Assembly (NCBI GenBank): GCA_009731375.1
Contig: BJOX01000002.1
Coordinates: 1,643,781 to 1,690,182, forward strand
Direction: 5' to 3'
Length of the DNA: 46,402 bases
From: Paulinella micropora
Taxonomy: Eukaryota > Cercozoa > Imbricatea > Euglyphida
Shown here: piece after piece, positions 33,901 to 44,100 of the stretch
Position numbering within the stretch: position 1 is the first letter of the stretch
Layout of the letters: every line of letters begins with the position of its first letter
The notes under the pieces: model-generated
What the model saw: the letters and a program-made list of their open reading frames with translations, nothing else
Told to the model about the DNA's origin: nothing
Databases searched by the model: none
Made by a program: the position numbers and the translations under genes

Positions 33901-36786
33901 GGGATCTTTATAAATGATATCTTTGAGCGTATTAAACGCCTGCAAAGCCTCCTCATCCCACTTCTCAAAGTCTCCAAAATCAATCATCTTCTCCAGCTTA
34001 GCCCGAGTTGCACCCCAATCGGGTATGAACTGGCTGTAGTACTGTGCCATCGCAAGAAAAGAGTGTAACTCCGTGCGATTCTTTGGCAACTGTCTACTCA
34101 TGATCTCCTCCCTCTTTTCGCGCGATATCGAGACCCTATTATGAGAAATCTCGTAACCCAAATACGTCACACTTGTCCTGGCAAGCTGACATTTCTTTAG
34201 GTTGCATTTCAGGCCAAAAGCTCCGATGCGCCTGAAGACATCTGACAAGTGATCGATATGCTCTTCCATTGTGTTAGAGTATACGATGATGTCATCGATG
34301 TAACAAAATGCATATTCTCCCGCCTTCTGTCCTCTCCTTCTCATAAAACCATCCTCCGACTGGTCGTCATATTGACCGCTCAACATCTTCTGCATCGCCT
34401 TCTGAAAGAGCCCCGGGGCCTGTTTGAGTCCCATTGGAAGCACCTTCCACTGGTATATTTCCATACCCACAACGAATGCAGTCAGCCATCTGGATTTCTC
34501 GTCCAGTGGTATCTGCCAGAAGCCGTTCTTAAGGTCAATGACCGAATAGAATTTAGCATTCCGCAGCACCCTTCTGCCTTCTTCTAAGGTCGGCAGAGGA
34601 TTTCTCTCTTCCTCTAGCACCTTATTCACACGGGCATAATTGATCGTCAAGCGCCATTCTCCTCCTGGCTTAGGGACGATTTTCGGTTGAGAGACAATTG
34701 GAGATGTAGATCTCTCAATAAAGTCCTCATCGAGCAACTGTCTCACATTCTCCTCCGCTATTTTTGCCTCATGTATGCTCAAATTTGCCCTCCGTGGTGC
34801 CGGAGATGGCTCCGCACCCGGTATCTTGTAAATGACAGCAGTGAAGTCATCCGACTTTACACCACCTGCCCGAGGAGGGTCGAAAATTTCTCTGTACGCC
34901 TCCATCTTAGCTTTGAGAAACGCCTTCTCTCTCTCCGAACCCACTCCTTCTTCTAAAATTTTCCGCGCCGCCGCTTGGAAATCTTCCTCCGACATCTTCT
35001 TATGCTCCTTGAGGGGCGCTAAGTCCTCCTCCAAACTCAAATCTTCCTCGGACAAATCGTCTAGTCCCGTTCTTTCATACGTGACTGTGTCCGGCTCATC
35101 ATCATGACCCAGCCCGACAAGCATATCAATAAGGTTCGCGTATTGTATCGGAGCCTTACGGGTGTAGAAACCATCAAAGCATGTGAAAGCTTGAGGTATC
35201 AATTTCAACTTGTCCTGGGCTCTGAGCTTTTGCTTGTATGCACTGCTCTGCTCCCGAGACCCGAGTCGACAAGCCACCACTAACTGTTGCTTGCGAGAAG
35301 GAACAGGTATAGGATGATCAATAAGCCGGTCCCTTATCTCCTGTGCCCAGATCGCCTTCTCATTGTATGGCAGAATGACAGTATACGGCTTGTTACTCTC
35401 AAATAGAGTCCGTAGACACTTTTTCACTTCAGTTAATGAGCGCGGCCAGGTAGGCACATCGCCCCAAAAGTTCGTGATAAAAGTTTTAATGTCATCCGCT
35501 GGAGTATCGGGGATACGCCCCTTCCTCCTTGGCACAAACGCCTCTCTCTTCTCATCTGACACCTTCGCATGGTAACAGTAGCCATTAGTAATATGGACAT
35601 CTGCCCCGCCACCTTCTGCGAATCTGGCCAACGACGGGCACTGTTTCGCAACACATATTATCTCCTCATTACGCGCTACGACTAAGTCATCAATAGACTT
35701 TCTGTCCCATGCGGGAATCGTAACCGTATACGCCTGCATCTCCGTCTCCCAATTGTCGGTCCAGGTCAGTTCCTCCGGCACTGTGACATAGGGGTGTACA
35801 TAGGCTTCAGTTGCCTCATGTACGAAGGCCAACTTTTTCCTCTCCGTTGCTAGACTCAGCTCAAAAGCCTCGTATGAGTCAGTAGCAGTCATCGGATTAA
35901 TATCCTCCTCCTCTCCATTCTTCACTCCATAAATCACCCGCCGTGCGGCGCAATCGATCACAGCCCCCATCGTAGCCAATTGGTCATACGACAGCAGGAT
36001 TGAACCGTGGTAATCGGGGACAACATAGAGGTCCGCACGATATACTCGACCGGATTTCAATTTGAAAATTAATGTGACGATGCCCGTAATTTCCGTACGG
36101 CTGCCTACCCCTTTTAGGGTCCCCTTTGTTTTTCTAATGTTTTTGTCCACCCATGTCCGGTGACTATTCAAAAACTTCTGGCCGACAATATTAATATTCG
36201 CCATCGTATCATTACCAACTTTTAATGTGGTTTGTAAAGTTTCACAAAAGAGGTCAGTGTAGCATAGCGCGTCTGGTCTATGTAAACTAGCCGCTAGCAC
36301 ATGAATTTTTCGTTCTAGGGTTTTGAGTCTAAGCTCAAGTTCCTTGTCCTCTTCTCGTTCTCCCCCCTTTTCCGCCAACTTAACTTCTTGAGTCTCCGGG
36401 GCTTCCGGTATCTCGAGTGTCTTTTGGACAGAGTCTGGTACACCGAGTGTACTCGTGTCTATAGCAGAGACTATTGAGTCCTTTGGCGGGGGTACGGTCC
36501 GCTGCTTCTTCGTAGGAGGAGACCTAGCCTTTGGTTTCGGCTTCCTCTCCTCCATCGCCTTCTTCGCCTTCCTATTCGCATCATTTATCATATTAGCTCT
36601 CGAAGGATGAACTAGCAAGTGCTTACCTTGAGGCTTGTGAGGCTGTGTGCCTTCACCTTCACGTCTGGGAGGAACGGAACCGTTCGTATCCTGTTCATCA
36701 ACAGTAGGCATAACTGTGACTGTCGGATTAAAAAGAACAGTTTTTATCTCCTTCTCTCTCTTCTTTTCCTCTCTCTTCTCCTCCCG
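30964..36786 (-). CDS. pol: Pol polyprotein (protease, RT, RNase H, integrase) with long C-terminal extension
   Basis: Numbering is from the ATG at 36711 (1915 codons). A retropepsin-like region lies near 150-260 (VGNDTMANINIVGQKFL, DTMA in place of the usual DTGA or DSGA). The reverse transcriptase is near 640-900 with LPMGLKQAPGLFQ and the YIDD catalytic motif near 803. RNase H begins near 955 (VVDTDASKFAIGAVLQQ). The integrase has an H-H-C-C zinc region (about 1285-1316) and D, D and E near 1343, 1404 and 1438, then a GPY/F-type module (HWKGPYQIM, near 1588). About 300 further residues have no recognised domain. The frame is continuous with Gag, separated only by UGA at 36787-36789, so Pol is probably made by readthrough rather than from its own ATG. 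Confidence 0.95.
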   Translation of the reverse strand, partial: REEKREEKKREKEIKTVLFNPTVTVMPTVDEQDTNGSVPPRREGEGTQPHKPQGKHLLVHPSRANMINDANRKAKKAMEERKPKPKARSPPTKKQRTVPPPKDSIVSAIDTSTLGVPDSVQKTLEIPEAPETQEVKLAEKGGEREEDKELELRLKTLERKIHVLAASLHRPDALCYTDLFCETLQTTLKVGNDTMANINIVGQKFLNSHRTWVDKNIRKTKGTLKGVGSRTEITGIVTLIFKLKSGRVYRADLYVVPDYHGSILLSYDQLATMGAVIDCAARRVIYGVKNGEEEDINPMTATDSYEAFELSLATERKKLAFVHEATEAYVHPYVTVPEELTWTDNWETEMQAYTVTIPAWDRKSIDDLVVARNEEIICVAKQCPSLARFAEGGGADVHITNGYCYHAKVSDEKREAFVPRRKGRIPDTPADDIKTFITNFWGDVPTWPRSLTEVKKCLRTLFESNKPYTVILPYNEKAIWAQEIRDRLIDHPIPVPSRKQQLVVACRLGSREQSSAYKQKLRAQDKLKLIPQAFTCFDGFYTRKAPIQYANLIDMLVGLGHDDEPDTVTYERTGLDDLSEEDLSLEEDLAPLKEHKKMSEEDFQAAARKILEEGVGSEREKAFLKAKMEAYREIFDPPRAGGVKSDDFTAVIYKIPGAEPSPAPRRANLSIHEAKIAEENVRQLLDEDFIERSTSPIVSQPKIVPKPGGEWRLTINYARVNKVLEEERNPLPTLEEGRRVLRNAKFYSVIDLKNGFWQIPLDEKSRWLTAFVVGMEIYQWKVLPMGLKQAPGLFQKAMQKMLSGQYDDQSEDGFMRRRGQKAGEYAFCYIDDIIVYSNTMEEHIDHLSDVFRRIGAFGLKCNLKKCQLARTSVTYLGYEISHNRVSISREKREEIMSRQLPKNRTELHSFLAMAQYYSQFIPDWGATRAKLEKMIDFGDFEKWDEEALQAFNTLKDIIYKDPKDGGLVLMMPDFTKPFVVDTDASKFAIGAVLQQEDEEKKLRPIMFISRKLCAAERNYCTRQREALAVVWALKRLREYLWGGPLFTVRTDHHNLLWLMNHEQTGRLARWQAFLSCFNFTMVYLPGKRNVVADSLSRLEFQSEVSALVSSVEMMDLSTDKVYEVSHIEAMQMARGVRYDRTGLRYSPQGPEHGICCEAHVLEDAEWSYEAYENAKANIKEEEETTEVCTEPPQENRSELDEDPERVGVRLEDGTIHIASPTAWRQQQATDPEFKELITLYKNPNELKKTPQIKDQMKEMAWRDGLLWYKGQHGKFASQPDKWTLWVPEKLRRFIYVAAHNCPLLAHPGRQRTHWFIARRFWWKGMKEEIDREVDACIPCKTTKTPLKANFGLIGTFPLHAGMFEFLHIDHVGPFPESAEGYRYLLTAIDRATNYVWVVPVKDATGKTTAEALIDRIVSQIGVPRKICSDRGSDFNNEVIDRLSKYYGMKWQYVTAYNPRANGKIERVHRPLKASLKMYCMKKENQRAWVEAAPSFAFAMNCLPSSALGGARSSVSPYQLVYGREPNIPTSLLHPKDTWADEDELFGMRLRAKMEAEQIVAAHREAERRKTDAQGVRQAHLDQVRFQVGDIVLLYHPQVPKGVSSKLFTHWKGPYQIMEQMGPLNYKIRGRGKVQIVNVRRLIKYDPFLLEDESVEEALKRMKEDFQEVPPIQKEDTLEEENAYRAPVTEKEETEKESKEDSNRKSAAGTQSKAPIVRGGTKEKFTEAQRRRAQNDLIFDQPRKVARSTRATDVHGGGGEKDTNPNAGNVDIRHVRWKEGEAIAAIKWVRDAFYLLRPAESHVADDTLSDLYLMRAVAVPQTTRAARTSKRSLAAKTIQPVLHFWRSMDPVEDPKARQYLPVYKDAKNLETWDDTITLRDKDHTAWTIQSLPRGVLDIPFDLSLGAIPNKIWDILEESKFDLTFVGGPPPGKGVRARRRRQ

Positions 36787-36789
36787 TCA
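36784..36789 (-). promoter_or_regulatory. Gag/Pol stop codon in leaky context UGA-CGG
   Basis: The Gag frame ends GTA-GAC-TGA and continues CGG-GAG-GAG-AAG in the same frame for 25 codons to the Pol ATG with no other stop. UGA followed by CGG is a known readthrough context in some plant viruses. The next 40 bases are almost pure purine. Confidence 0.7.
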
Positions 36790-39297
36790 GTCTACGACGA
36801 CAACACGCTCACCTGAGCCGGTGTCTTCGTCTTGACGTCCCCCCTCCGTAGCGGTATAAGCTTGCTGGGGGTAGTTGGAGCTGGAACTGGTGCTATAATT
36901 CCAGTATCCGTGTCCTCTGGGAGGGCGCGCTGGGGTCCGTCCTCCCCTTCCACGAAAGCCTCGTCCTCGTGGTGCCGCCCCTCTTGGTGTCCCTCGGGAC
37001 CCTCGTGACGATCCTCTCGTCTCTCCTCCTCCTCTAGTCGGCGCCTTTGATCGGCCCGATGTCTCTCTCTTCTCCCTTCTCTTCATTCTGTCAAGGAAGT
37101 AAATGATGGCCTCCCGGAACTCCGCATCCGAGACCATATTCGCATTCCACCTCCCCTCCTCCAACTCCTTCTTGTACATGGCGTACATGGTCTTTTTCAT
37201 GCCTTCGAGCTCTCTAAGGAAAAGATTTCGCTGCCTATCATCAAGAGAGTCGTGGCTGAAGAGGCAATTGCCTACTCCTTTCTGTGCCTCATGCTTACAC
37301 GCCATGTATGAAAAATAGCGGTAGCACGGCGTCGGCTCATCTCTCCCCCTCTTGAGACCTGCCGTTCGAGTTGCATGTGCTGCTTGAGCACCTCCAACCC
37401 CCTGTGTCGCGGCACTGGAGAATGACTCGGTGGCCGTGTCCAATTCGGAACACGCGTCGAGCACCTCCTTGAACAGGTCGCCCGGCGGAGTAGCCGCTAC
37501 AGTCCTCTCGTATATATTCGTTTCTAAAAAATCCGCCGTCTTCACCGCCGTGAAGGTCGGACAGGACTGTATGATCCTTGCGAGCTTGCTCGGGTGTCGT
37601 GTACACAAAGCACTCAGGAAGTACAAAATGATAGACTTCCGGCTATAAAAGAGCCCGTACTTGGCGCTGACCTCAGTGAGGATCGCTGCCAACCTCGTGC
37701 CAATGCCCAGCCCTTCGTTCACCTCTTGAAAAATCTCAAACCCAATCAAAGTACCAGTGCACAGGTGCTGATACCCATGAGTTTTAAAGTATTGCAAGAG
37801 GACGGCAACTGGCACCGTGCATTGCAGGTCTGAGGCTGCTCTCCTAGCCGCCACCTCTACCGCTCTCATCGCCTTGTACTCCCCAACATCAAACCCTTGT
37901 GTGATGATTGATGGGTCCAACAAGGTGTACAACGCCTCATACTCCTGTGTTTCGTCCGTTGGATGCTGCTTCATACAAGCATCAATTCTTCTGAGCTTGT
38001 CTCGAAGGTTCGCATCCGTGTCCTTCTGACTCGCTGTCTCTGCATACAGCGTCAGAGCAGTGGCATCGGACTTTGTATATTTTTGGAAGGCCTGTATGAT
38101 AGCCTGTCTGTCCTTTTTGTCATTACTGTTGACAATGACAGTGGTAGGCGCTGAGCTAGTCGCAGGGGCCGAAGGGGCTGTGTGGGCTGACGGGGCGGAG
38201 CGGCCCGAGGGAGCCATATAAGATCCAGAGGAATATTTCGGTCCCTTTGTTCCCGCCGCCTTGGCTAATGCAATCTTTGCCTCCATCTCCTTCTTTTCTT
38301 TCTCAGCCGCTAGCTCTTTGATATACAGCTCTTGGGCATGATGAAAAAAAGACAGGATCTCAGCTGCCTTCCGAAGGAACAAGGCCTTCTCCGCCAACTC
38401 CTTCTCTCCCGCTTTATTGGTGGGGGGTGGTGCGGCCGTCCCCTCCAAGATCGTATGATCCTTCGTGAAGACCCACCTCTTCCATGCGTCATCCTTCACC
38501 AAGGCCGCATGCAGCTTCTTCATCCTCGTCACCCCTCCAGCTTCGCCTTCTATTTCCCTCAGGGCCGGGTGAAGGTCCCTGCCAAACTGGGTGTGTTGGA
38601 GTTTACCCAGGTCCACTAACTTGGCCTCCATAAGTTTCAGAGACACATCCATGACATTGATCTGTCCTTTTGGATTCCTGAACTTAAACTCCTTTTCCAC
38701 TCTCTTTATTGAATCAATGTCCTGACCAGGATCGAGCAACCTAGCCAGTGCTCTTGTGTTCCATGGCAGCACAGTCTTTCCAGTCTGGTACTCAAAGAGT
38801 ATAGCACACTCAAACACTGTCCATGAGAGGTCGAGTAGCTCCAGTAAAGACATATTGTCCCCAAATGAGACATGTTGCACCTGTAACTGTGCACCGTCGT
38901 CTCTGAGGAATTCTGCCAGAGGCAGAGCTTGCCTTGGGAGAGGGTAACAGATGTCCTCCTTCTTCAAGGGTTGTCCCCATCGCATTTCTTGGGGAATGTA
39001 TAGCCATTTATAGGCCTCATCCTTCCCTTTCTTCTCCTCAAACTCCTTCTTACTTAGTTTGCCATATTCGGCCACAAACCTCGCTTCCTCTCCTCCCTTC
39101 TCCTCCTCCTCGACTTCCTCTGCTCCTCCTGTGTCAAAGGAAGGCGCAGTAAAAAATTGATTCTCTGCTCCTCCTGTGTCAAAGGAAGGTGCCAGATCTC
39201 CTCCTTCTGCATGAGAGTCAACGAACTCCTCTTCGTTTCCTGGGGTTCGCTCACTCTCCCCCCCTCCTTCCTGCTAGTCTTCAGACCTAGTAGACAT
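36787..39297 (-). CDS. gag: Gag polyprotein with CCCH-like finger and RG-rich tail
   Basis: The capsid-like part is long and helical. Near the C terminus a CCCH-type pattern occurs (CYRYFSYMAC, then Cys and CLFSH, near 37260-37325), followed by a helical segment and an Arg/Gly-rich tail (RGGGETRGSSRGSRGTPRG) suited to RNA binding. The only good upstream ATG (39295-39297) is in frame but is followed after six codons by UAG (39274-39276). Past it come about 65 in-frame codons with a duplicated APSFDTGGAE motif that join the main ORF. Initiation is therefore either at this ATG with UAG readthrough, at a non-AUG codon (GTG at 39075), or at a downstream ATG. The ORF is 762 codons from the GTG. Confidence 0.85.
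39271..39297 (-). promoter_or_regulatory. seven-codon leader ORF in frame with Gag, ending UAG-CAG
   Basis: ATG at 39297 opens seven codons (MSTRSED) and stops at TAG, followed in frame by CAG-GAA-GGA and the Gag frame. It may be an upstream ORF that regulates Gag, or the true start of Gag with a leaky UAG-CAG stop. Confidence 0.5.
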
Positions 39298-39406
39298 GGA
39301 TGCTGAAGGAATACGGATGAGACAGAGTTGTTTCTACCCAGTAATTGCTCTGTTCGTCTATGAGGAACGAATAGAGAGAAAAAACGAAAAGACAGTATAG
39401 AGAGAG

Positions 39407-40246
39407 NNNNNNNNNNNNNNNNNNNNNNNNNNNNNNNNNNNNNNNNNNNNNNNNNNNNNNNNNNNNNNNNNNNNNNNNNNNNNNNNNNNNNNNNNNNNNN
39501 NNNNNNNNNNNNNNNNNNNNNNNNNNNNNNNNNNNNNNNNNNNNNNNNNNNNNNNNNNNNNNNNNNNNNNNNNNNNNNNNNNNNNNNNNNNNNNNNNNNN
39601 NNNNNNNNNNNNNNNNNNNNNNNNNNNNNNNNNNNNNNNNNNNNNNNNNNNNNNNNNNNNNNNNNNNNNNNNNNNNNNNNNNNNNNNNNNNNNNNNNNNN
39701 NNNNNNNNNNNNNNNNNNNNNNNNNNNNNNNNNNNNNNNNNNNNNNNNNNNNNNNNNNNNNNNNNNNNNNNNNNNNNNNNNNNNNNNNNNNNNNNNNNNN
39801 NNNNNNNNNNNNNNNNNNNNNNNNNNNNNNNNNNNNNNNNNNNNNNNNNNNNNNNNNNNNNNNNNNNNNNNNNNNNNNNNNNNNNNNNNNNNNNNNNNNN
39901 NNNNNNNNNNNNNNNNNNNNNNNNNNNNNNNNNNNNNNNNNNNNNNNNNNNNNNNNNNNNNNNNNNNNNNNNNNNNNNNNNNNNNNNNNNNNNNNNNNNN
40001 NNNNNNNNNNNNNNNNNNNNNNNNNNNNNNNNNNNNNNNNNNNNNNNNNNNNNNNNNNNNNNNNNNNNNNNNNNNNNNNNNNNNNNNNNNNNNNNNNNNN
40101 NNNNNNNNNNNNNNNNNNNNNNNNNNNNNNNNNNNNNNNNNNNNNNNNNNNNNNNNNNNNNNNNNNNNNNNNNNNNNNNNNNNNNNNNNNNNNNNNNNNN
40201 NNNNNNNNNNNNNNNNNNNNNNNNNNNNNNNNNNNNNNNNNNNNNN
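39407..40246. other. 840-N assembly gap in the retrotransposon leader
   Basis: The gap covers the beginning of the 5' LTR (on the inner side), the primer binding site and most of the leader. ORFs listed across it consist of unknown residues and are not real. Confidence 0.97.
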
Positions 40247-40464
40247 AAAAGTCGGTAATACAACCAGACACAAATCCCCAAAAGAGAATGATGTCTCGTT
40301 ATATTAGCTCAGTGAAGCCGAAAAGAAAACTGCAACAGACCAAGGTTAAAATGGCATTAGGTCAAATCCGGCCAAACGATATTGAAAATAATGGGAAAAA
40401 CTAGGTGCACCTGACACCAGAAAAAGGGTACTTTTTACCGGCTATCCGGGGGGTGATGCCTACA
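40219..40464 (-). repeat. 5' LTR of the retrotransposon, partly in gap
   Basis: Bases 40247-40464 match 29950-30168 with one substitution and one deleted A. The right end is GATGCCTACA, then TTAA and AT-repeat DNA. Confidence 0.92.
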
Positions 40465-40815
40465 TTAATATTGTATTAAATCAATATTAATATTGCATTA
40501 AAATCAATATTAATGTCATATAAAATCAATATTAGTATTGCTTTTTATAATAAATTTTTTATAACTTCCCGTGAAAATACTTGAAAAGTAGTGTCAATAA
40601 TGGTGAAATATCGATATTGCAGGAAAATCAATATTTTAAAAAATTTTGCCTTGGTTTCATAAAAATTTCTTGAAAAAAATTAATATTAATATTGATTTCA
40701 AAATCAATATTTTTTTTTTTTGGTGTGGAAAAGATATTGATTTGAATCAATACTAAATATTGAAAAATCAATTTTTTTTTTTTGGAAATATTGACGAAAA
40801 TCAATATTCGCATTC
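40465..40815. repeat. right part of the CAATATTAATATTG repeat region
   Basis: Starting with the second TTAA of the target duplication, this stretch holds many units such as CAATATTAATATTG and TCAATATT, with A/T runs. Together with 29609-29921 it formed one block before the insertion. Confidence 0.85.
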
Positions 40816-41130
40816 CGCGTGGTGAAACTTGGACCTGCCAACGTACGGCAATTGGGGGGGGGGGGATATCTGTAATGTACTGAAATTTTCTGTTTTACCC
40901 GGGGTAAACGTGAAAAAAAGGTCATGAAGCAGTTTCAGCCATCGAAAAACAGTGCAGCCTTGCCATTTTGGCTCGAGCAGGTGATTTTTATGACATATTT
41001 TCCGGAAGACGTCGTCAAACACACTACAAGTACCGGTGCAAACGAGAAGAAAAGTCTTGAACCGGTCCGGAGGTGTTCAGGCAAAATTAAAACAATGAAA
41101 CAAAACGATCGATTTAATGAAAAACGTACT

Positions 41131-44100
41131 TTCGAAAAATATGGCATCTTTCGAAAAGAGTGCATCATCATGACATGCCAACCGTTGTGGCAATCTTCGG
41201 AGCAGAAGGAACCCTCCGCACGCAAGCCATCATCCTTGTCGCAATCGCCTTCCTCTAGGCCGCAGGTGCTCGCATTGATCGTACTCATCACTGCCATCTT
41301 TCAACTTGGCGCCGGTCTTCCACCACCCTTTGCGCACCGTGCTGTTGCATTTCTGGCAAGCGGTACTGTCAAACTCCCGCACGTTAAACGTGGCCTCGCA
41401 CACGCAGCATGTGGCGTGGACAGAAGACTTGTTTCCTCCAATGTAACCTTGCTTTTCAAGCTTCTGGTCGACCCTCCCGTCGTCATCGTCTTCCGTCTCT
41501 TCTGCTTGTTCCTCCACCTTGTCCACAGGGAGCTCTCCTTCCCACAGCTGCTTTGGGCGGCCTGGCCTTTTTGGAACCGGGCTCCAGAAACTTGCGGACG
41601 CGATCCTTGGCGTTTTGAACCTGACCAGCATCGATGTCCAAGCCGGTGACGACCATGTTGGCCTGAAGGGCGCCGATGACCTCCGAGCCAGAGCCCATGC
41701 AAGCAACCAACACCTTGCTCTGCGGGGGAAGAAAATCAGAAAGGATTTGTCTGGACAACTCCGTGGGTTTTTCAAAAGCGTTGGCTCGTTCGTCCGGCCT
41801 CCCAGTGACTTTCTGTTTTTTTCGTTGGGACCGTAACAGAGTAAACGTTGTGACGATCAAGCGGGTTCCTGGAGTGAGCTGAAATGCACTCAGGGCCGGG
41901 TAGAACGCCACCATGACGCACTCCACTGCCTTGATCCACTTCTGGGCATGTCCCTGGTAGTTGTGCTTGTCCTTGTACCAGAACACAGGCTCGATTGTGG
42001 TGTAGCCACACTGCTGGAAAGCTTCCACCAAGAGGTTGTACTGGGACAGATGGTGATGGAAAACGACGGCGCGCTTGTTAGCATTGCCGACAATGTTAAC
42101 ACCGAACTGGTTCAGCAACTTGATGACCCTTTCCTTGTTGATTTCAGTAGTGTCAGCAACAAGGTCGAAAATGTTGTAAGGAAGGTCAGCGTAAAGCAGG
42201 TCTGGATCAAACAAGACACAAACACAAGGAATGAGGAAAACCAAAAAAGAAAAATATGGCATATTGTCAATTGATGGAAAAGTAAGGGAGACCAAAATTG
42301 CTATGCACTAGATCAGGGTTCTGCGCCATGTTGAACATGTCTTGGACGAGAATTGTAGCGTTGCCGAAATGGATCTGCTGATCTTCAGAGATGGTTGCCT
42401 GTAAAAAAAAGACATATTTTAAAACAGGTCTTCAAGAGCATGAAACAGGAGGTCTCAGAACCTGTGGCTGTTCAACTTCTTCGCCGGAGACGTTTGAGTG
42501 CTGCCTGGATCCAGGTCTTGACGTAAGCTTCCAGAGTGTCCGGGAGAGCACGGTCCCTCTTTTTCTGCAGGTAGAGGATGTCCACAGTGCGAGCAAGGAT
42601 TGACCTGCCTTCATCGTTGTCAAGCTGGGGGACTTTTTCACACAAATCCTTCCACTGTTTGCCGACGTAAACACCGTCGATTTCAAAAAACCCCATGTTG
42701 TCAGCAAGGTCCAGGATCATGTCCTGCAGCGAGATGAGGCAGACGTACTTCTTCTGCTCCAGAAAAAACCTCTTCATGGTTTGCTTCACTTCGCTTGGCT
42801 TGCCTTGCTGGAGGTCCTCAATCAATTGTTGCATTTCTTCCACTAGACCGGGCTTGTCCTTGCGGATGTTGTGAAGTTCGTTGATGCTTTCGATGATTGC
42901 CTGGTTCTTAGGCATGTCAGAACGAACGCCGCCAGGGGAAAGAAGCTTCAGCCAGCACTTCCAAAGCTCACCGGTGTTCGAAGCGACGTAAGTCCACATG
43001 GAACCGAAAGTCGGCAAGGGGATGTTGTGGGAAAGGGCGAAGTCCCTCTTCCATGAGGTCAGGTACTTGTTGCAGGAAGATTCATTCTGGTCCTTGAGAC
43101 GAGCCATTCCAGCGTAACCTTGATCGTGCGCAGAAATGCAGTTTTCGCCGAATGTGTTTTTACGGTGGACGTCAGCAACAGTGTTCTCGAAGACGCCAAG
43201 AAAACTGACGGATTGACGACCTTCATCGTTCCAACGAACGAAACGAAGAGCTTCNNNNNNNNNNCTTTGCAGAAATGCAGTTTTCGCCGAATGTATTCTT
43301 GCGGTGGACGTCAGTAACAGTGTTCTCGAAGGCGCCAAGAAAACTGACGGATTGACGACCTGCATCGTTCCAACGAACGAAACGAAGAGCTTCCACGTGA
43401 ATGACCTGGAATTTCGAGTTCTGAGGTTCTTCTCTGTGAAGTTGCTGAATTGCATGGCTGGAATGAAGACCAACGATCGCCTGCAGGGGAAACTTCCCGT
43501 CCTGGATGGCCTTGCGAAGAAAGTTCTTGATCTTGGTCTGGCCCTCGACTGGCAAGCTCGTGAAGTCCATCTTGGGCCTTTCCTTTTCTACAAGCCCAGC
43601 CGAAGTCCACAAAGCCTGAAAGTCTCTCAAGGCTTTCTCGTCAACGAAAGGAGGGGATTCCAAAAGGGAATTGTCGGCATCGTCCAGCCCAAGCTTTCCG
43701 GGATTGACAACTTCGCGCGGATCTCGGATCCAACCCACACACTGTATCTTCCTGTTGGGATCCTGGGATTTTTGAAAATTCTCGGCGAGTTGCTTGACAT
43801 GCTCTAGGTCGAGCAAACGATCAGTCACTGCCCGGTGGGGTTGGGTAGCGATGGAGTCGGGAATGGCCTGCACGTTCTTGTAAGTCATGCTGGCAAGGGC
43901 TTTGGCGGCTTGCTTCATCTTCTCTCTGGTGTCTGCACAGAAAAACCAACCAAAAATATGGCATATTTTCAACAAAAGAACAAAAGAAAAGGGGGCTGAC
44001 CCTTGATGTACGCATTCTTCTCAGCTTTCTGCCTGTCAGCCTCCGAGACATTCTTTCCCGTGCCCTTTTCCCCCTTCATCCTGCGCTTCTTCTCGGGTGG

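Larger units (their letters stand above)
29922..40464 (-). mobile_element. near-complete Ty3/Gypsy-type LTR retrotransposon
   Basis: A 247-bp left LTR (3' LTR, 29922-30168) and a right LTR (5' LTR, about 40219-40464, its first 28 bases in an N gap) flank Gag and Pol on the minus strand. The visible LTR parts differ at one base substitution and one A-tract length change over about 217 bp, so the insertion is young. Domain order in Pol is protease, reverse transcriptase, RNase H, integrase, which defines the Metaviridae-type order. The 840-N gap (39407-40246) hides the primer binding site and leader. TTAA direct repeats flank the element. Confidence 0.92.

Noticed and set aside
42472-42530. Stop codon that would end the ParB part before the methyltransferase
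   Set aside because: A GT donor (gtcaag) just upstream joins in phase 0 to the acceptor before GCAACC at 42398, giving a continuous fusion.
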